Shown here piece after piece: positions 9,691 to 18,851 of a DNA stretch of 58,049 bases. Positions within the stretch are counted from its first letter, which is position 1, and every line of letters starts with the position of its first letter. The stretch is from Clostridiales bacterium (GTDB taxonomy: Bacteria > Bacillota > Clostridia > Christensenellales > Pumilibacteraceae). The notes under the pieces are model-generated. The model was not told the origin of the DNA, did no database searches, and saw only the letters and a program-made list of their open reading frames with translations. The translations under genes and the position numbers were made by a program. Location of the stretch: the NCBI GenBank assembly GCA_022508465.1, contig JAFLVB010000004.1, positions 1 to 58,049 of the forward strand. The letters are read 5' to 3'.

Positions 9691-10632
9691 TTAAACTCCT
9701 AACCAGCTTACAAAGGCACTATAGTCATTGCTTGCACCTACACGGTTCTTAACCAATTTTCCGTTTTGGAACAGCAATTGGAAAGGAATACCGCCGCTTA
9801 CGTTACACTCGTTTACATACTTAGAGAAAATCTCATATTCCGGATAAGGTTTTCTGTTTATGTCGCTTACTTCTATCTTAATAATTTTTAATTTTCCCTC
9901 CGGAACAAACCTATCAATCTGAGGTCCGAGAACTTCCATACAAGGACCGCACCAAAGTGCATAAAAGTCTACAAGAACTTTACCCTCAACATCAATTTGC
10001 TCATAGAAATCATCTTTGGTCGCATGCCAAATTTTTGTCCAATCTTCGTTGAATTTTACGTCCACCTCGGTATCATCGGAAACAGTCAAAGTGTATTTGC
10101 CATCAACAATCTCGTCGGTTAAATCTACACCGTTAATAGCAAAAGATTTTAAAGTACAATTCTCTTTTGCAGCCACGGAAATGGTTATTTCATCACCATC
10201 ATTGTAGCCTTCTTTTTCGTTTAAGATGCTAACATCGCCTTGATAAGACTTAAATCCGTCTAAATCCACATAATATGCATACTCAAGCTCATCCTCATTT
10301 ACAAAGTTAATCCTTACAGTTCTGCCACGAGTTGCCCTAAACTTGTACTCGCCTTTGCCTTTACGCAAAGCGCTTGTTATATTATTGTTGTCAAGATATG
10401 CAGATTGGATAGCATAACCCTCATAAGCCTCTGCCCTTACTATAACCTCTTCACCCGATTCAAATATCGATTTTTTTGGTGAAATCGAAACTGTACCCAT
10501 ATCGGAATTGTAATTTGCGATTTTAATTTCGTAAGTCTTTGTCGCCTCAGGCTTGGTTTGACAGCCGACAAGAGCAAACATCATAAGTCCGATAGCTAAT
10601 AACACTATAAATAGACTTTTGAATTTTTTCAT
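9691..10632 (-). CDS. Thioredoxin-domain lipoprotein
   Basis: Lipobox LVGCQT; VDFYALWCGPCMEVLGPQIDRF; N-terminal repeat-like domains. Confidence 0.8.
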   Translation of the reverse strand: MKKFKSLFIVLLAIGLMMFALVGCQTKPEATKTYEIKIANYNSDMGTVSISPKKSIFESGEEVIVRAEAYEGYAIQSAYLDNNNITSALRKGKGEYKFRATRGRTVRINFVNEDELEYAYYVDLDGFKSYQGDVSILNEKEGYNDGDEITISVAAKENCTLKSFAINGVDLTDEIVDGKYTLTVSDDTEVDVKFNEDWTKIWHATKDDFYEQIDVEGKVLVDFYALWCGPCMEVLGPQIDRFVPEGKLKIIKIEVSDINRKPYPEYEIFSKYVNECNVSGGIPFQLLFQNGKLVKNRVGASNDYSAFVSWLGV

Positions 10633-10832
10633 AACTCTACTCCTTATTTAATTTTTTGTATCTTTATTTGCTATTTTGGTAGCTTTTGCAACAGCAAAAA
10701 CTCACATTTTACAATTTTGATACTATTGTTATTATTATAATACTATATTGAATCCCATTTGTCAAGAGCTTTAAACTAAAAAGTTTTATGAAATTAATAT
10801 GTTGCTTATTTCTTTTAACCTAATATACGCTA

Positions 10833-10868
10833 CATAATAAAAGCGGCTCTATATGCAAGCCGCTTTGA
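10833..10868 (-). terminator. Intrinsic terminator
   Basis: AAAGCGGCTctatatgcAAGCCGCTTT. Confidence 0.65.
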
Positions 10869-10884
10869 TTTGTTTTTTGACTAT

Positions 10885-11391
10885 TTATTCTATAACGATA
10901 TTGTCTATTACTACAGGATCGGAAGGAACATCGTCGTAATACATCCATCTGCCCGTTTTAACCTTGCTGATTGCAATTGCGTTATCCAGCGACTCTTTGT
11001 CCCTCGTCTTACCAAATGCCGCATACTGTCCGTCGAGGAATGTGCAGTCGGCAACACAAATAAAGAACTGACTGGACGCGCTGTCCATAACATTTGTGCG
11101 CGCCATAGAAATTACGCCGGGGTCGTGATGCAAATCGTTTTTGACACCGTTTGCCGCAAACTCACCTTTTATGGACGGAGCCTCGGTAGGAACAAGTCCG
11201 TTTTTGTACTCAAAACCGCCGCCTTGAATCATAAAGTTTTGTATAACTCTATGAAAGCACAGCCCGTTATAAAAGCCCTTGGATGCAAGCTTAACAAAGT
11301 TGTCGACCGTAATGGGCGCAACTTCGGGATAAAGCTCCAAGCGAATAATCTTTCCGTCTTTAAAATTTATTGTTGCATTAATTGTCTTCAT
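10885..11391 (-). CDS. Peptidyl-prolyl cis-trans isomerase (cyclophilin type)
   Basis: VDNFVKLASKGFYNGLCFHRVIQNFMIQGG..., FFICVADCTFLDGQYAAFG; start at 11391 after AAGGAGAACTAAT. Confidence 0.9.
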   Translation of the reverse strand: MKTINATINFKDGKIIRLELYPEVAPITVDNFVKLASKGFYNGLCFHRVIQNFMIQGGGFEYKNGLVPTEAPSIKGEFAANGVKNDLHHDPGVISMARTNVMDSASSQFFICVADCTFLDGQYAAFGKTRDKESLDNAIAISKVKTGRWMYYDDVPSDPVVIDNIVIE

Positions 11392-11502
11392 ATTAGTTCT
11401 CCTTATGACTGCGTCCCACACTAAATGCGGTCCGTATAAATCAAGTGTAGCATTAAATAAAAACATTGTCAAATGCTTAACTTAGCTAATAGTCTTTTTT
11501 AT

Positions 11503-11531
11503 TTGACATCTCAGCGGTTTTACTGTATAAT
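11503..11531 (+). promoter_or_regulatory. Promoter of tRNA-Arg
   Basis: TTGACA-17 nt-TATAAT. Confidence 0.8.
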
Positions 11532-11596
11532 ACAATTGCAAAGTCGCTTTGCGCCTTTAAGCTCTAACGAGATTGATCTTGTTGCAAGCTTTGCAA

Positions 11597-11671
11597 GCGC
11601 CCATAGTTTAATGGATAGAGCATAGGTCTTCGGAACCTATTGTGAGGGTTCGAATCCTTCTGGGCGCGCCA
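11597..11671 (+). tRNA. tRNA-Arg (anticodon TCG)
   Basis: GCGCCCA..TGGGCGC-G-CCA acceptor, anticodon loop CTTCGGA, T-arm GGGTTCGAATCC. Confidence 0.9.
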
Positions 11672-11672
11672 T

Positions 11673-11713
11673 AGCAAAGCACCGCCATTTTATGGGCGGT
11701 GCTTTGCTATATC
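11673..11713 (+). terminator. Hairpin/terminator-like after tRNA-Arg
   Basis: TAGCAAAGCACCGCCattttatGGGCGGTGCTTTGCTA, long perfect stem with little U-tract. Confidence 0.5.
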
Positions 11714-11720
11714 CCCCGTA

Positions 11721-11926
11721 AGGACGAGGACAAAGGACTTCCAAAAATGCTTGCATTTTTGGAAAGAGGAGTAACCGACCAAAAACGGAAAGTCTTTAGC
11801 GTCAGCTATAAGACTTTCCGCAAAGGGAGAGTTACGACGAGGTTCGCGGTCGCCGCAGGTAAAGCGCTCAAATAAACGTATAATGTAGCTCGGCGACCAA
11901 GCGAAGCGCTATCCTTCTGGGCGCGC
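11721..11926. repeat. Palindrome-rich repeat (copy B) ending in a copy of the tRNA-Arg 3' end
   Basis: Homologous blocks with 8481-8604; 11911-11926 ATCCTTCTGGGCGCGC equals tRNA bases 11654-11669. Confidence 0.8.
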
Positions 11927-11964
11927 TTTTACCACTTTCAGAATATATAACCACTCCACACCAT

Positions 11965-12085
11965 CACCACCGCATGCTCGTACTTCGTGGCGTTCGCGCC
12001 AAAGGCGCTCGGCTGAGCACAATATTTCTCGCTTTGCGGAGCCTCCCCCTCGATGCCTTCGGCAGGTGGAGGGTCATATAAGGAT
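11965..12085. repeat. Repeat-family fragment
   Basis: GTACTTCGTGGCGTTCGCGCC..GCGCTCGGCTGAGCA (reverse of GCCGAGCG..GCGAACGCCACGAAGTAC) and GGAGCCTCCCCCTCGATGCCTTCGGCAGG. Confidence 0.6.
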
Positions 12086-12123
12086 ATGAGCGTTCGTTAA
12101 CATTGTTTGCTTGGTTAAAAAGG

Positions 12124-12681
12124 TTAGTTAAAAGTTTTTTGCTTACTTTTTTTCAAAAAAGTAAGCGCTTTAATCAATCTCGGTCTATTATATCGCTGAA
12201 TAATTACAAAAAACAAATCCACAAGTCCAGAGGCAGCGCCCGTTACGGCAAACACGACTATATCCGACACATCGGCGCGCATAATAAACGCAACGATAAG
12301 CGGCAAAAAACCAAGCGGAATAATTATCTCATGTACGATTTCGGCGACACAGGTAGCCTGGATTACGCTTTTTAGTCCCTTACTTAAATCAAAATTATCC
12401 GGCGCATAAGTCGGGAATTTATCCTTCCAGCCATGGACGTGTAAAGCTGAATACACCTTGCTCTCCCACTTCTTTTGCCTGAACCAAAAATTGTTGTAGT
12501 CAATATCCTTTTTTATGGTGCCGTCAACAATTCCGCCAACAACCAGCCTCATGGCAAAATGATAAAATGTAGTCGAGGCAACTATGGCAAGCGTAAAACA
12601 CCACGGTATCGTATAAAAGTAATACATAACCGCCGCGACCAAAAACGAAACACATGTTATAATCAGCATTTTTGTCTTCAT
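12124..12681 (-). CDS. Hypothetical membrane protein
   Basis: Several hydrophobic helices; C-terminus LTFLKKSKQKTFN is encoded by a repeat hairpin (see findings). Confidence 0.65.
   Translation of the reverse strand: MKTKMLIITCVSFLVAAVMYYFYTIPWCFTLAIVASTTFYHFAMRLVVGGIVDGTIKKDIDYNNFWFRQKKWESKVYSALHVHGWKDKFPTYAPDNFDLSKGLKSVIQATCVAEIVHEIIIPLGFLPLIVAFIMRADVSDIVVFAVTGAASGLVDLFFVIIQRYNRPRLIKALTFLKKSKQKTFN
12129..12165 (-). repeat. GCYTACTTTTTTT hairpin family, copy 1
   Basis: CTTACTTTTTTTCAAAAAAGTAAG at 12142-12165. Confidence 0.8.
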
Positions 12682-12768
12682 AGCGCCTCCCGAACAAACA
12701 TATGCTCACATATAGATATATGGCTAAAATAGTTTCCCCTTTTAAACAAGCTTTTACTCTTATTACTA

Positions 12769-12800
12769 TACAAAAACCGCCCTATATAGCGGTTTTAATT
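12769..12800 (-). terminator. Intrinsic terminator
   Basis: AAAACCGCcctatataGCGGTTTT. Confidence 0.6.
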
Positions 12801-12801
12801 T

Positions 12802-14172
12802 TTAATCTGCTTTGAGTAACCGTGTTGTCTTCTTCATAGTCGGGAAGTACAGCGCAAGGAATATTCCCACGGTGAGCACCCAGCTTATGGGATAAACTAT
12901 GTAAAGCATTATTCTTGACGGATTTAAGAGGAAGAAAGTGTGTAACCACAATATTCTAAAGAGGCAGCTGCCCGACAGACTGACTATCATGGCTGTGGTT
13001 GACTTGCCCAGCCCACGCATGGTGTTGCTGAGTACGTCCATCATTCCGCATATACAGTACGTGGTAACAACTATAAGCAATCTTTCTCGCGCGAATCCGA
13101 TAACCTCAGGGTTGTCGTTAAATATACTTGCAAGCGGCCTCGCCAATAGCAGCATTACTCCGCCAAGTACAAGTCCAAGCACAAAGACAACGGCAAGCGT
13201 TTCCTTGACAACAAGCCTGATACGCTCGGGCTTTTTTGCGCCGTAGTTCTGACTGACAAACGCCAATGCGGTAAGCGACACAGAATAGCACGCGTTGTAA
13301 ACAAAGCCCTCTAACTGACTGGCAACCGTGTTGCCTGCCATTACCGTCTTGCCAAATCCGTTGATCGTCGACTGAATCATAACATTAGAGATCGAGAACA
13401 CACAGCCTTGAAGTCCTGCCGGCAAACCTATCTTGATCATGTCGATAAGCTCGCGCTTATAGAAGCGTATGTACTTTACATCGAGGTGGCAATAGCCTTT
13501 GCTCCTAAGCAGCGTGATAATGCACAGTACAGCCGAAATCGCCTGCGAAGTTACGGTCGCAATAGCAACGCCCTCGACGTCCTTTTTGAATACGAGCACA
13601 AACAAGATATTAAGTCCCAAGTTGATAACGCCGCCAATGATAAGGAAGATAAGCGGACGCAAGGTGTCCCCCACCGCCCTCAGTATCGACGCCGAAAAGT
13701 TATACAGCATCATAATGGGCATACCGATAAAGAATATCCTCATATACTTAGCCGCCATATCAATAACTTCTTCGGGGCAGTCCATCCAGTTCAAAAAAGT
13801 TCGCGCGCCAAAATATCCGATAACGAGCAAAACAACGCCCAAAATGACGCTGACAAGCATTGACATACCAACGACCTTTTTGGCAGATTCTTCGTCCGCC
13901 TTGCCCGCGTATCGCGCGATAAGCACGTTAGCACCTACCGACAATCCGACAAACAGACCTATAATAAGATTGATAAGCGCACCGGTAGACCCTACTGCTG
14001 CAACCGCGGCATCCGCCATGCTTTTGTCATGAATAAACTTGCCGAGTACCGCCACGTCGGCAGCGTTAAATAACAGCTGCAAAACGTTGGTCGCAACAAG
14101 AGGCAGCGCGTAAATAATGATTTTTTTGAGCAGAGAGCCCTCGCTCATATTCATTTCAAAACTTTTCGCCAT
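12802..14172 (-). CDS. MATE family efflux transporter
   Basis: 456 aa; GSLLKKIIIYALPLVATNVLQLLFNAADVAVLG..., typical 12-TM composition. Confidence 0.9.
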   Translation of the reverse strand: MAKSFEMNMSEGSLLKKIIIYALPLVATNVLQLLFNAADVAVLGKFIHDKSMADAAVAAVGSTGALINLIIGLFVGLSVGANVLIARYAGKADEESAKKVVGMSMLVSVILGVVLLVIGYFGARTFLNWMDCPEEVIDMAAKYMRIFFIGMPIMMLYNFSASILRAVGDTLRPLIFLIIGGVINLGLNILFVLVFKKDVEGVAIATVTSQAISAVLCIITLLRSKGYCHLDVKYIRFYKRELIDMIKIGLPAGLQGCVFSISNVMIQSTINGFGKTVMAGNTVASQLEGFVYNACYSVSLTALAFVSQNYGAKKPERIRLVVKETLAVVFVLGLVLGGVMLLLARPLASIFNDNPEVIGFARERLLIVVTTYCICGMMDVLSNTMRGLGKSTTAMIVSLSGSCLFRILWLHTFFLLNPSRIMLYIVYPISWVLTVGIFLALYFPTMKKTTRLLKAD

Positions 14173-14287
14173 AATTCAACTTCCGACTGTAGTATAACAC
14201 TATAAAATCCCACTGTCAATCACGCCATAGCAACAAGTATGTGAATTTATAATCACAAAGAGGCAGAGTGACCTCCGCCCCTTTTGT

Positions 14288-14671
14288 CTATCCCAAAGTA
14301 AAATAGTTGGATATGCACTTGCCTCGACAGTCCCAGCTGTCTATAAGCGTGCCGTCAAGCACAACCGTAAGGTGATGTGCGCAGCTTATAACAATAACCT
14401 TGTCGCGGCATAGCTTATCTATCTCGCCGATAAGATACTTTTTTCCGCTCGGCTTTTTGGGCTGCTTGTGCTTGACAAAACCGTGTTTAGCTAAAAACTT
14501 CTCTTCTACCCGCTTGTCGTTTATTATGTAACCTGTAAGTAGCGAAATGTCAAACAGCTCTCTGTAAACGTCGACATAGTCGCGCCCCATCGCAAGCGAG
14601 AGCGCACGCACTACGCAGTCGCCGGTCTTTTTCCCTTTGGGATTAATGTTTTTATTCTCGTAACCTATCAT
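14288..14671 (-). CDS. Small papain/C39-like putative cysteine peptidase
   Basis: GKKTGDCVVRALSLAMGRDYVDVYREL...SCAHHLTVVLDGTLIDSWDCRGK: plausible Cys/His/Asp arrangement. Confidence 0.5.
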   Translation of the reverse strand: MIGYENKNINPKGKKTGDCVVRALSLAMGRDYVDVYRELFDISLLTGYIINDKRVEEKFLAKHGFVKHKQPKKPSGKKYLIGEIDKLCRDKVIVISCAHHLTVVLDGTLIDSWDCRGKCISNYFTLG

Positions 14672-14723
14672 ATTTTATCGTAAGTAATAGTTGCTCACAA
14701 AGATAATGCAGTAGTCAGCCCAT

Positions 14724-14754
14724 AACTAAAAGCTCAGCATAAGCTGAGCCTTAT
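14724..14754 (-). terminator. Intrinsic terminator
   Basis: AAAGCTCAGCataaGCTGAGCCTT. Confidence 0.6.
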
Positions 14755-14756
14755 TG

Positions 14757-15260
14757 TTAGATGTCATCATCCTCATCATCATCTTCGTCGTCTTCATCTT
14801 CCTCTTCGTCGTAATCCTCGAAATCGCTCGGATCGACGTCGTAATTAAAGTCGTCGACTTCCCTATACGCATTCTCGTCGTAGGTGTCGTCCTCTTCTTC
14901 CTCCTCTTCTTCCTCTGCGGTAAGCTCGAGCGAGATCTCCATCTCTTCGGGCGGAAGTTCTTCTTCCTCTTCTACATAAGTCCAATCGTCTTCCGACTCT
15001 GCTTCCTCTGCATGATCTTTTGCGTCCTTTTCTTTTTGACACATAAAGCAGATCTCTTCGTCCTCGCCGATATAGTTAGCGTGACAAATGGGGCAAAGCT
15101 TTCCGCTTTCCGCTTCGAGGTCATCCTCCTGAATAAGAAAGTTCTTCTCGAGTAGTCCCATTTCGACTTTGCAAACGTCGCAATATTCTTCGGTCGACTT
15201 GATATAGTTAAGTTCACATCTCGGGCATAAGGTATAAACAGGTTTCTTCTCGTTGCTCAT
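14757..15260 (-). CDS. Double zinc-ribbon protein with extremely acidic C-terminal tail
   Basis: CPRCELNYIKSTEEYCDVC and CPICHANYIGEDEEICFMC, then a long D/E-rich tail ending DDEDDDEDDDI; start 15260 after GGAGATTTTT. Confidence 0.65.
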   Translation of the reverse strand: MSNEKKPVYTLCPRCELNYIKSTEEYCDVCKVEMGLLEKNFLIQEDDLEAESGKLCPICHANYIGEDEEICFMCQKEKDAKDHAEEAESEDDWTYVEEEEELPPEEMEISLELTAEEEEEEEEDDTYDENAYREVDDFNYDVDPSDFEDYDEEEDEDDEDDDEDDDI

Positions 15261-15454
15261 AAAAATCTCCATGACTAATGGTGTGTCCATATTATATTCA
15301 TTTTATGCCGTCTTGTAAACTGTTTTAACAGCAAAAACAAATATTTTTATCAATTATTTTGCCTTTTTTAATTTGTGATTGCGCAATTTATGTCATACAT
15401 TATTATATTAGATAAAGGGCCAAGTTGCCTCGACCCTTTTACCACTTTTAAAAA

Positions 15455-17410
15455 TTAATCTTCCTTTACCCAAACAGTAGGCTTGCCGTTATCGTAGTAC
15501 CAGTAGTTACCATCATAGTTTCCGTCTGTTCCTACACTCGGCTCACTCTCGGAATAGTAATATCTTGTAGCGTCAATTAAATAAACATTGTCTGCTGATA
15601 TTTCGATATTATCCCACTCCTCGGCAGTACCGGTGTAATACACATATTTTAAATTTTTGCAATTCCCGAATGCTCCTTGTATGCTCGTTATGTTTGCAGG
15701 AATAACCACACTCTCCAAATTTGTACAATCCCAAAATGCACTCACTAATATGTCATTTACACTTTCGGGAAGAATTATGCTCTTTAAACTCGTACATTGA
15801 AAAAACGCTCCGGCCCCAATTTGCGTTACACTTTCGGGTATGGTTACGCTCTCTAAACTTTCGCATTGTAAAAATAAAAGGACAGGAATGCTTGTTAAAT
15901 TGTTGGGAAGAGTTATGTTCTTTAAACTTCTACATTCTCCAAAAGCAACAAATCCCAATTCGGTAACACTATCAAAAATTATTACTTTTTCGAGTTTAGT
16001 ACAATCATAAAACGCATAATTTCCTATGGCAGTTATATTGTCAGGTATAATTATTTGGGTTAAGCTATCACAACCATAAAATGCGTAATCGCTTATAATC
16101 TCTACACTATCATCGGTAGGTATTATACTTGCCTTACACCCCATAACCAAAGTTTTAGTAGCCGTTTCGATTATGCAGTTGCCTGCACTATGATAAACAG
16201 GGTTACCTTCTGCAATCGTCAAACTTCCCAAATTACTACAATAAGTAAATGCATTACGTCCTATATCTGTTACACTATTGGGCAAAACAACGCTTTTTAT
16301 ATTAGAGCACTTCCTAAATGCAGCTTCACCTATATATACAAGACTATCGTGGAATTCTATATCTTCCAAATTCGAGCAACCGTCAAATGCTCTATACTCT
16401 ATGGTCGTTATGGCATTGCCGATTGTTACACTATTTAAATTAGAGCAATTCTCAAAGGCATGCTCACCTATAACAGTTACAGACTTATCTAAATATGTAT
16501 TGGGAATTGTAACTTCGGTTGCCGTATAATCGGTAAAGGCTATAACGGTATATGATTGCCCGTCGTCATTTAATTGGTATTTTAGCCCTTTTTCATAACC
16601 GCATTCGGCACAAATATTACCGTTAAAGGTATGCTCCAAAAATTCTTCAATTGTGCCGGGATGACAGGTCGCCTCGTGCCAATGATATACATCGTCACTC
16701 GTCCACTGATCACTAAAAATATGAACGTGTTCTTTGTCGTAGCCACACTCGGTGCAAATATCTCCGTCAAAGGTATGCTCTGCCTTATCTTCCACTAAGT
16801 CGTAATGTCCACAAGTTGCCGCATGCCAATGGTATGTGTCATTAGTAGACCAGCTTTTGCTAAATGTATGAACATGGCTTTTGTAGCCGCATTCTTTACA
16901 TACATTATTAATAAAGTTGTGCAGCTCTTTGCCCGATATTACATTATGGCCGCAAGTAGCGACGTGCCAATGTGTAAAATTGTCACTCTCCCAGCTTTTG
17001 CTAAATGTATGGGTATGGTCTGGAGTTGGCTCGACCTCAACATCCTGCTCGTAGTCACAATTAACACATCTATTGTGGTAGATATAATGCAATTTTTTAT
17101 CTGCCACTACGTCGGTGTGGCCACACGTCGTGGCGTGCCAATGATATATGTCGTCATAAGTCCACTCCTCGTCAAAGGTATGCGTATGACCGGGATATTT
17201 TTCGTACCCACATGTAGTGCAAACGTCATCGACTAAATCATGTGCGCCGATATTAGTTTTATCACCACACTCGCATTCTTGCCAATGTGCTGTTTCATTT
17301 TGACGCCACTCATAGTCATGAACATGACCATTGTCAGCAAACTGACACGAGATTAGTGCCAGACAAGCAATCATTAGCAGCGCCGATAGAATTGTAATTT
17401 TCTTTTTCAT
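15455..17410 (-). CDS. BspA-like leucine-rich repeat lipoprotein with N-terminal HTF..W..YHWH.ATCGH repeats
   Basis: Lipobox ALISCQF; about six His/Cys repeats; LRR_5 units (NSVTDIGRNAFTYCSNLGSLTI). Start 17410 after AAGGAGAAAGCTA. Confidence 0.85.
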   Translation of the reverse strand: MKKKITILSALLMIACLALISCQFADNGHVHDYEWRQNETAHWQECECGDKTNIGAHDLVDDVCTTCGYEKYPGHTHTFDEEWTYDDIYHWHATTCGHTDVVADKKLHYIYHNRCVNCDYEQDVEVEPTPDHTHTFSKSWESDNFTHWHVATCGHNVISGKELHNFINNVCKECGYKSHVHTFSKSWSTNDTYHWHAATCGHYDLVEDKAEHTFDGDICTECGYDKEHVHIFSDQWTSDDVYHWHEATCHPGTIEEFLEHTFNGNICAECGYEKGLKYQLNDDGQSYTVIAFTDYTATEVTIPNTYLDKSVTVIGEHAFENCSNLNSVTIGNAITTIEYRAFDGCSNLEDIEFHDSLVYIGEAAFRKCSNIKSVVLPNSVTDIGRNAFTYCSNLGSLTIAEGNPVYHSAGNCIIETATKTLVMGCKASIIPTDDSVEIISDYAFYGCDSLTQIIIPDNITAIGNYAFYDCTKLEKVIIFDSVTELGFVAFGECRSLKNITLPNNLTSIPVLLFLQCESLESVTIPESVTQIGAGAFFQCTSLKSIILPESVNDILVSAFWDCTNLESVVIPANITSIQGAFGNCKNLKYVYYTGTAEEWDNIEISADNVYLIDATRYYYSESEPSVGTDGNYDGNYWYYDNGKPTVWVKED

Positions 17411-17802
17411 TAGCTTTCTCCTTATAAAGATATTTTGCTCTATATATAACAAAAATGCCGCCCCTAAGCGGAACGACATTGTAAAAATACTCTATTCCGC
17501 TTTGTTGCGACACATTTACAATAACTATATTTTCACGTTTATGTAATGCGAAAAAGATGCATCCCTACCAAGAGAGTATGCGTGAAAATATAATTATTAT
17601 GTATCGCACTTATATTGTAAAGCATTTCGCATAATTTGTCAAGGGGGTTTAAAAAAATATTTCACCTTTTTATCGCTGCATTTGGGAACCCCCATCACCT
17701 CGTTGCAAAGCACAAACTCGAGGTGATGGGTCACATTAAACAAAAGCCCCTTGCGTTATGCAAAAGGCTTTTTATTTAAGTTATTATTATATAGGTTTAG
17801 TT

Positions 17803-17839
17803 TAAAAGTTTTTTGCCTACTTTTTTTCAAAAAAGTAGG
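17803..17839 (-). repeat. GCYTACTTTTTTT hairpin family, copy 2
   Basis: CCTACTTTTTTTCAAAAAAGTAGG 17816-17839, abutting the stop codon at 17840-17842. Confidence 0.8.
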
Positions 17840-18841
17840 TTATTTTGCAAGGGCTTCCTCTACTGCGACAGCAACGGCAACGGTAGCGCCTACCATCGGG
17901 TTGTTACCCATGCCGATAAGTCCCATCATCTCAACGTGAGCGGGCACAGACGACGAGCCTGCGAACTGAGCGTCCGAATGCATACGTCCCATAGTATCGG
18001 TCATACCGTACGAAGCCGGACCTGCCGCCATATTGTCGGGGTGAAGAGTTCTACCCGTACCGCCGCCCGACGCAACCGAGAAGTATTTTTTGCCGGTGTC
18101 GTAGCAAAGCTTTTTGTAAGTGCCTGCAACGGGGTGCTGGAATCTGGTCGGGTTGGTGGAGTTACCCGTAATGGACACGTCAACCTTTTCCATTTCCATA
18201 ATGGCAACGCCCTCGCGAACATCGTCGGCGCCATAGCAACGCACCTTAGCACGTTCGCCGTCCGAATAAGCGTACTCCTTTACAACGTTAAGCTTGCCTG
18301 TAAAGTAGTCGTACTCGGTCTGAACATAGGTAAAGCCGTTTATTCTGCTTATAATCATAGCAGCGTCCTTACCAAGTCCGTTGAGGATAACCTTTAAGGG
18401 ATTTTTGCGCACCTTGTTAGCTGTACGAGCAATACCTATTGCACCCTCTGCTGCAGCGAAGCTCTCGTGTCCTGCCAAAAAGCAGAAGCACGATGTCTTT
18501 TCGTCGAGAAGCATGGAAGCAAGATTGCCGTGGCCGAGACCAACCTGACGCTGCTCTGCAACAGAGCCGGGAACGCAGAATGCTTGTAAGCCCTCGCCTA
18601 TTGCAACTGCGGCGTCTGCTGCTCTATTGCAATTCTTTTTGATAGCGATAGCGCAACCTACCGTATAAGCCCAGCTTGCATTGTCGAACGCAATGGGCTG
18701 AGTTCCCTTTACAATGCTGTCCACGTTAATGCCGTGGTCCAAGCAAATCTGCCTTGCATCCTCAAGATCCTTTATGCCATTAGCCTTAAGGGCTTTATTT
18801 ATACCGTTTATTCTCTTTTCGTAACCTTCAAAAGTAACCAT
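17840..18841 (-). CDS. GGGtGRT family protein
   Basis: Motif YFSVASGGGTGRTLHPDNMAAG; adjacent to NifU-like scaffold. Confidence 0.85.
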   Translation of the reverse strand: MVTFEGYEKRINGINKALKANGIKDLEDARQICLDHGINVDSIVKGTQPIAFDNASWAYTVGCAIAIKKNCNRAADAAVAIGEGLQAFCVPGSVAEQRQVGLGHGNLASMLLDEKTSCFCFLAGHESFAAAEGAIGIARTANKVRKNPLKVILNGLGKDAAMIISRINGFTYVQTEYDYFTGKLNVVKEYAYSDGERAKVRCYGADDVREGVAIMEMEKVDVSITGNSTNPTRFQHPVAGTYKKLCYDTGKKYFSVASGGGTGRTLHPDNMAAGPASYGMTDTMGRMHSDAQFAGSSSVPAHVEMMGLIGMGNNPMVGATVAVAVAVEEALAK

Positions 18842-18851
18842 AGTTTACCTC

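Noticed and set aside
11597-11926. Large integrated island at tRNA-Arg
   Set aside because: Tail copies are only 257 bp apart with no ORF between them; no integrase in the window, so a conventional genomic island is not supported here.
12103-12375. ORF 12103-12375 plus strand
   Set aside because: Antisense to the membrane protein gene at 12124-12681 and starts in the hairpin repeat.
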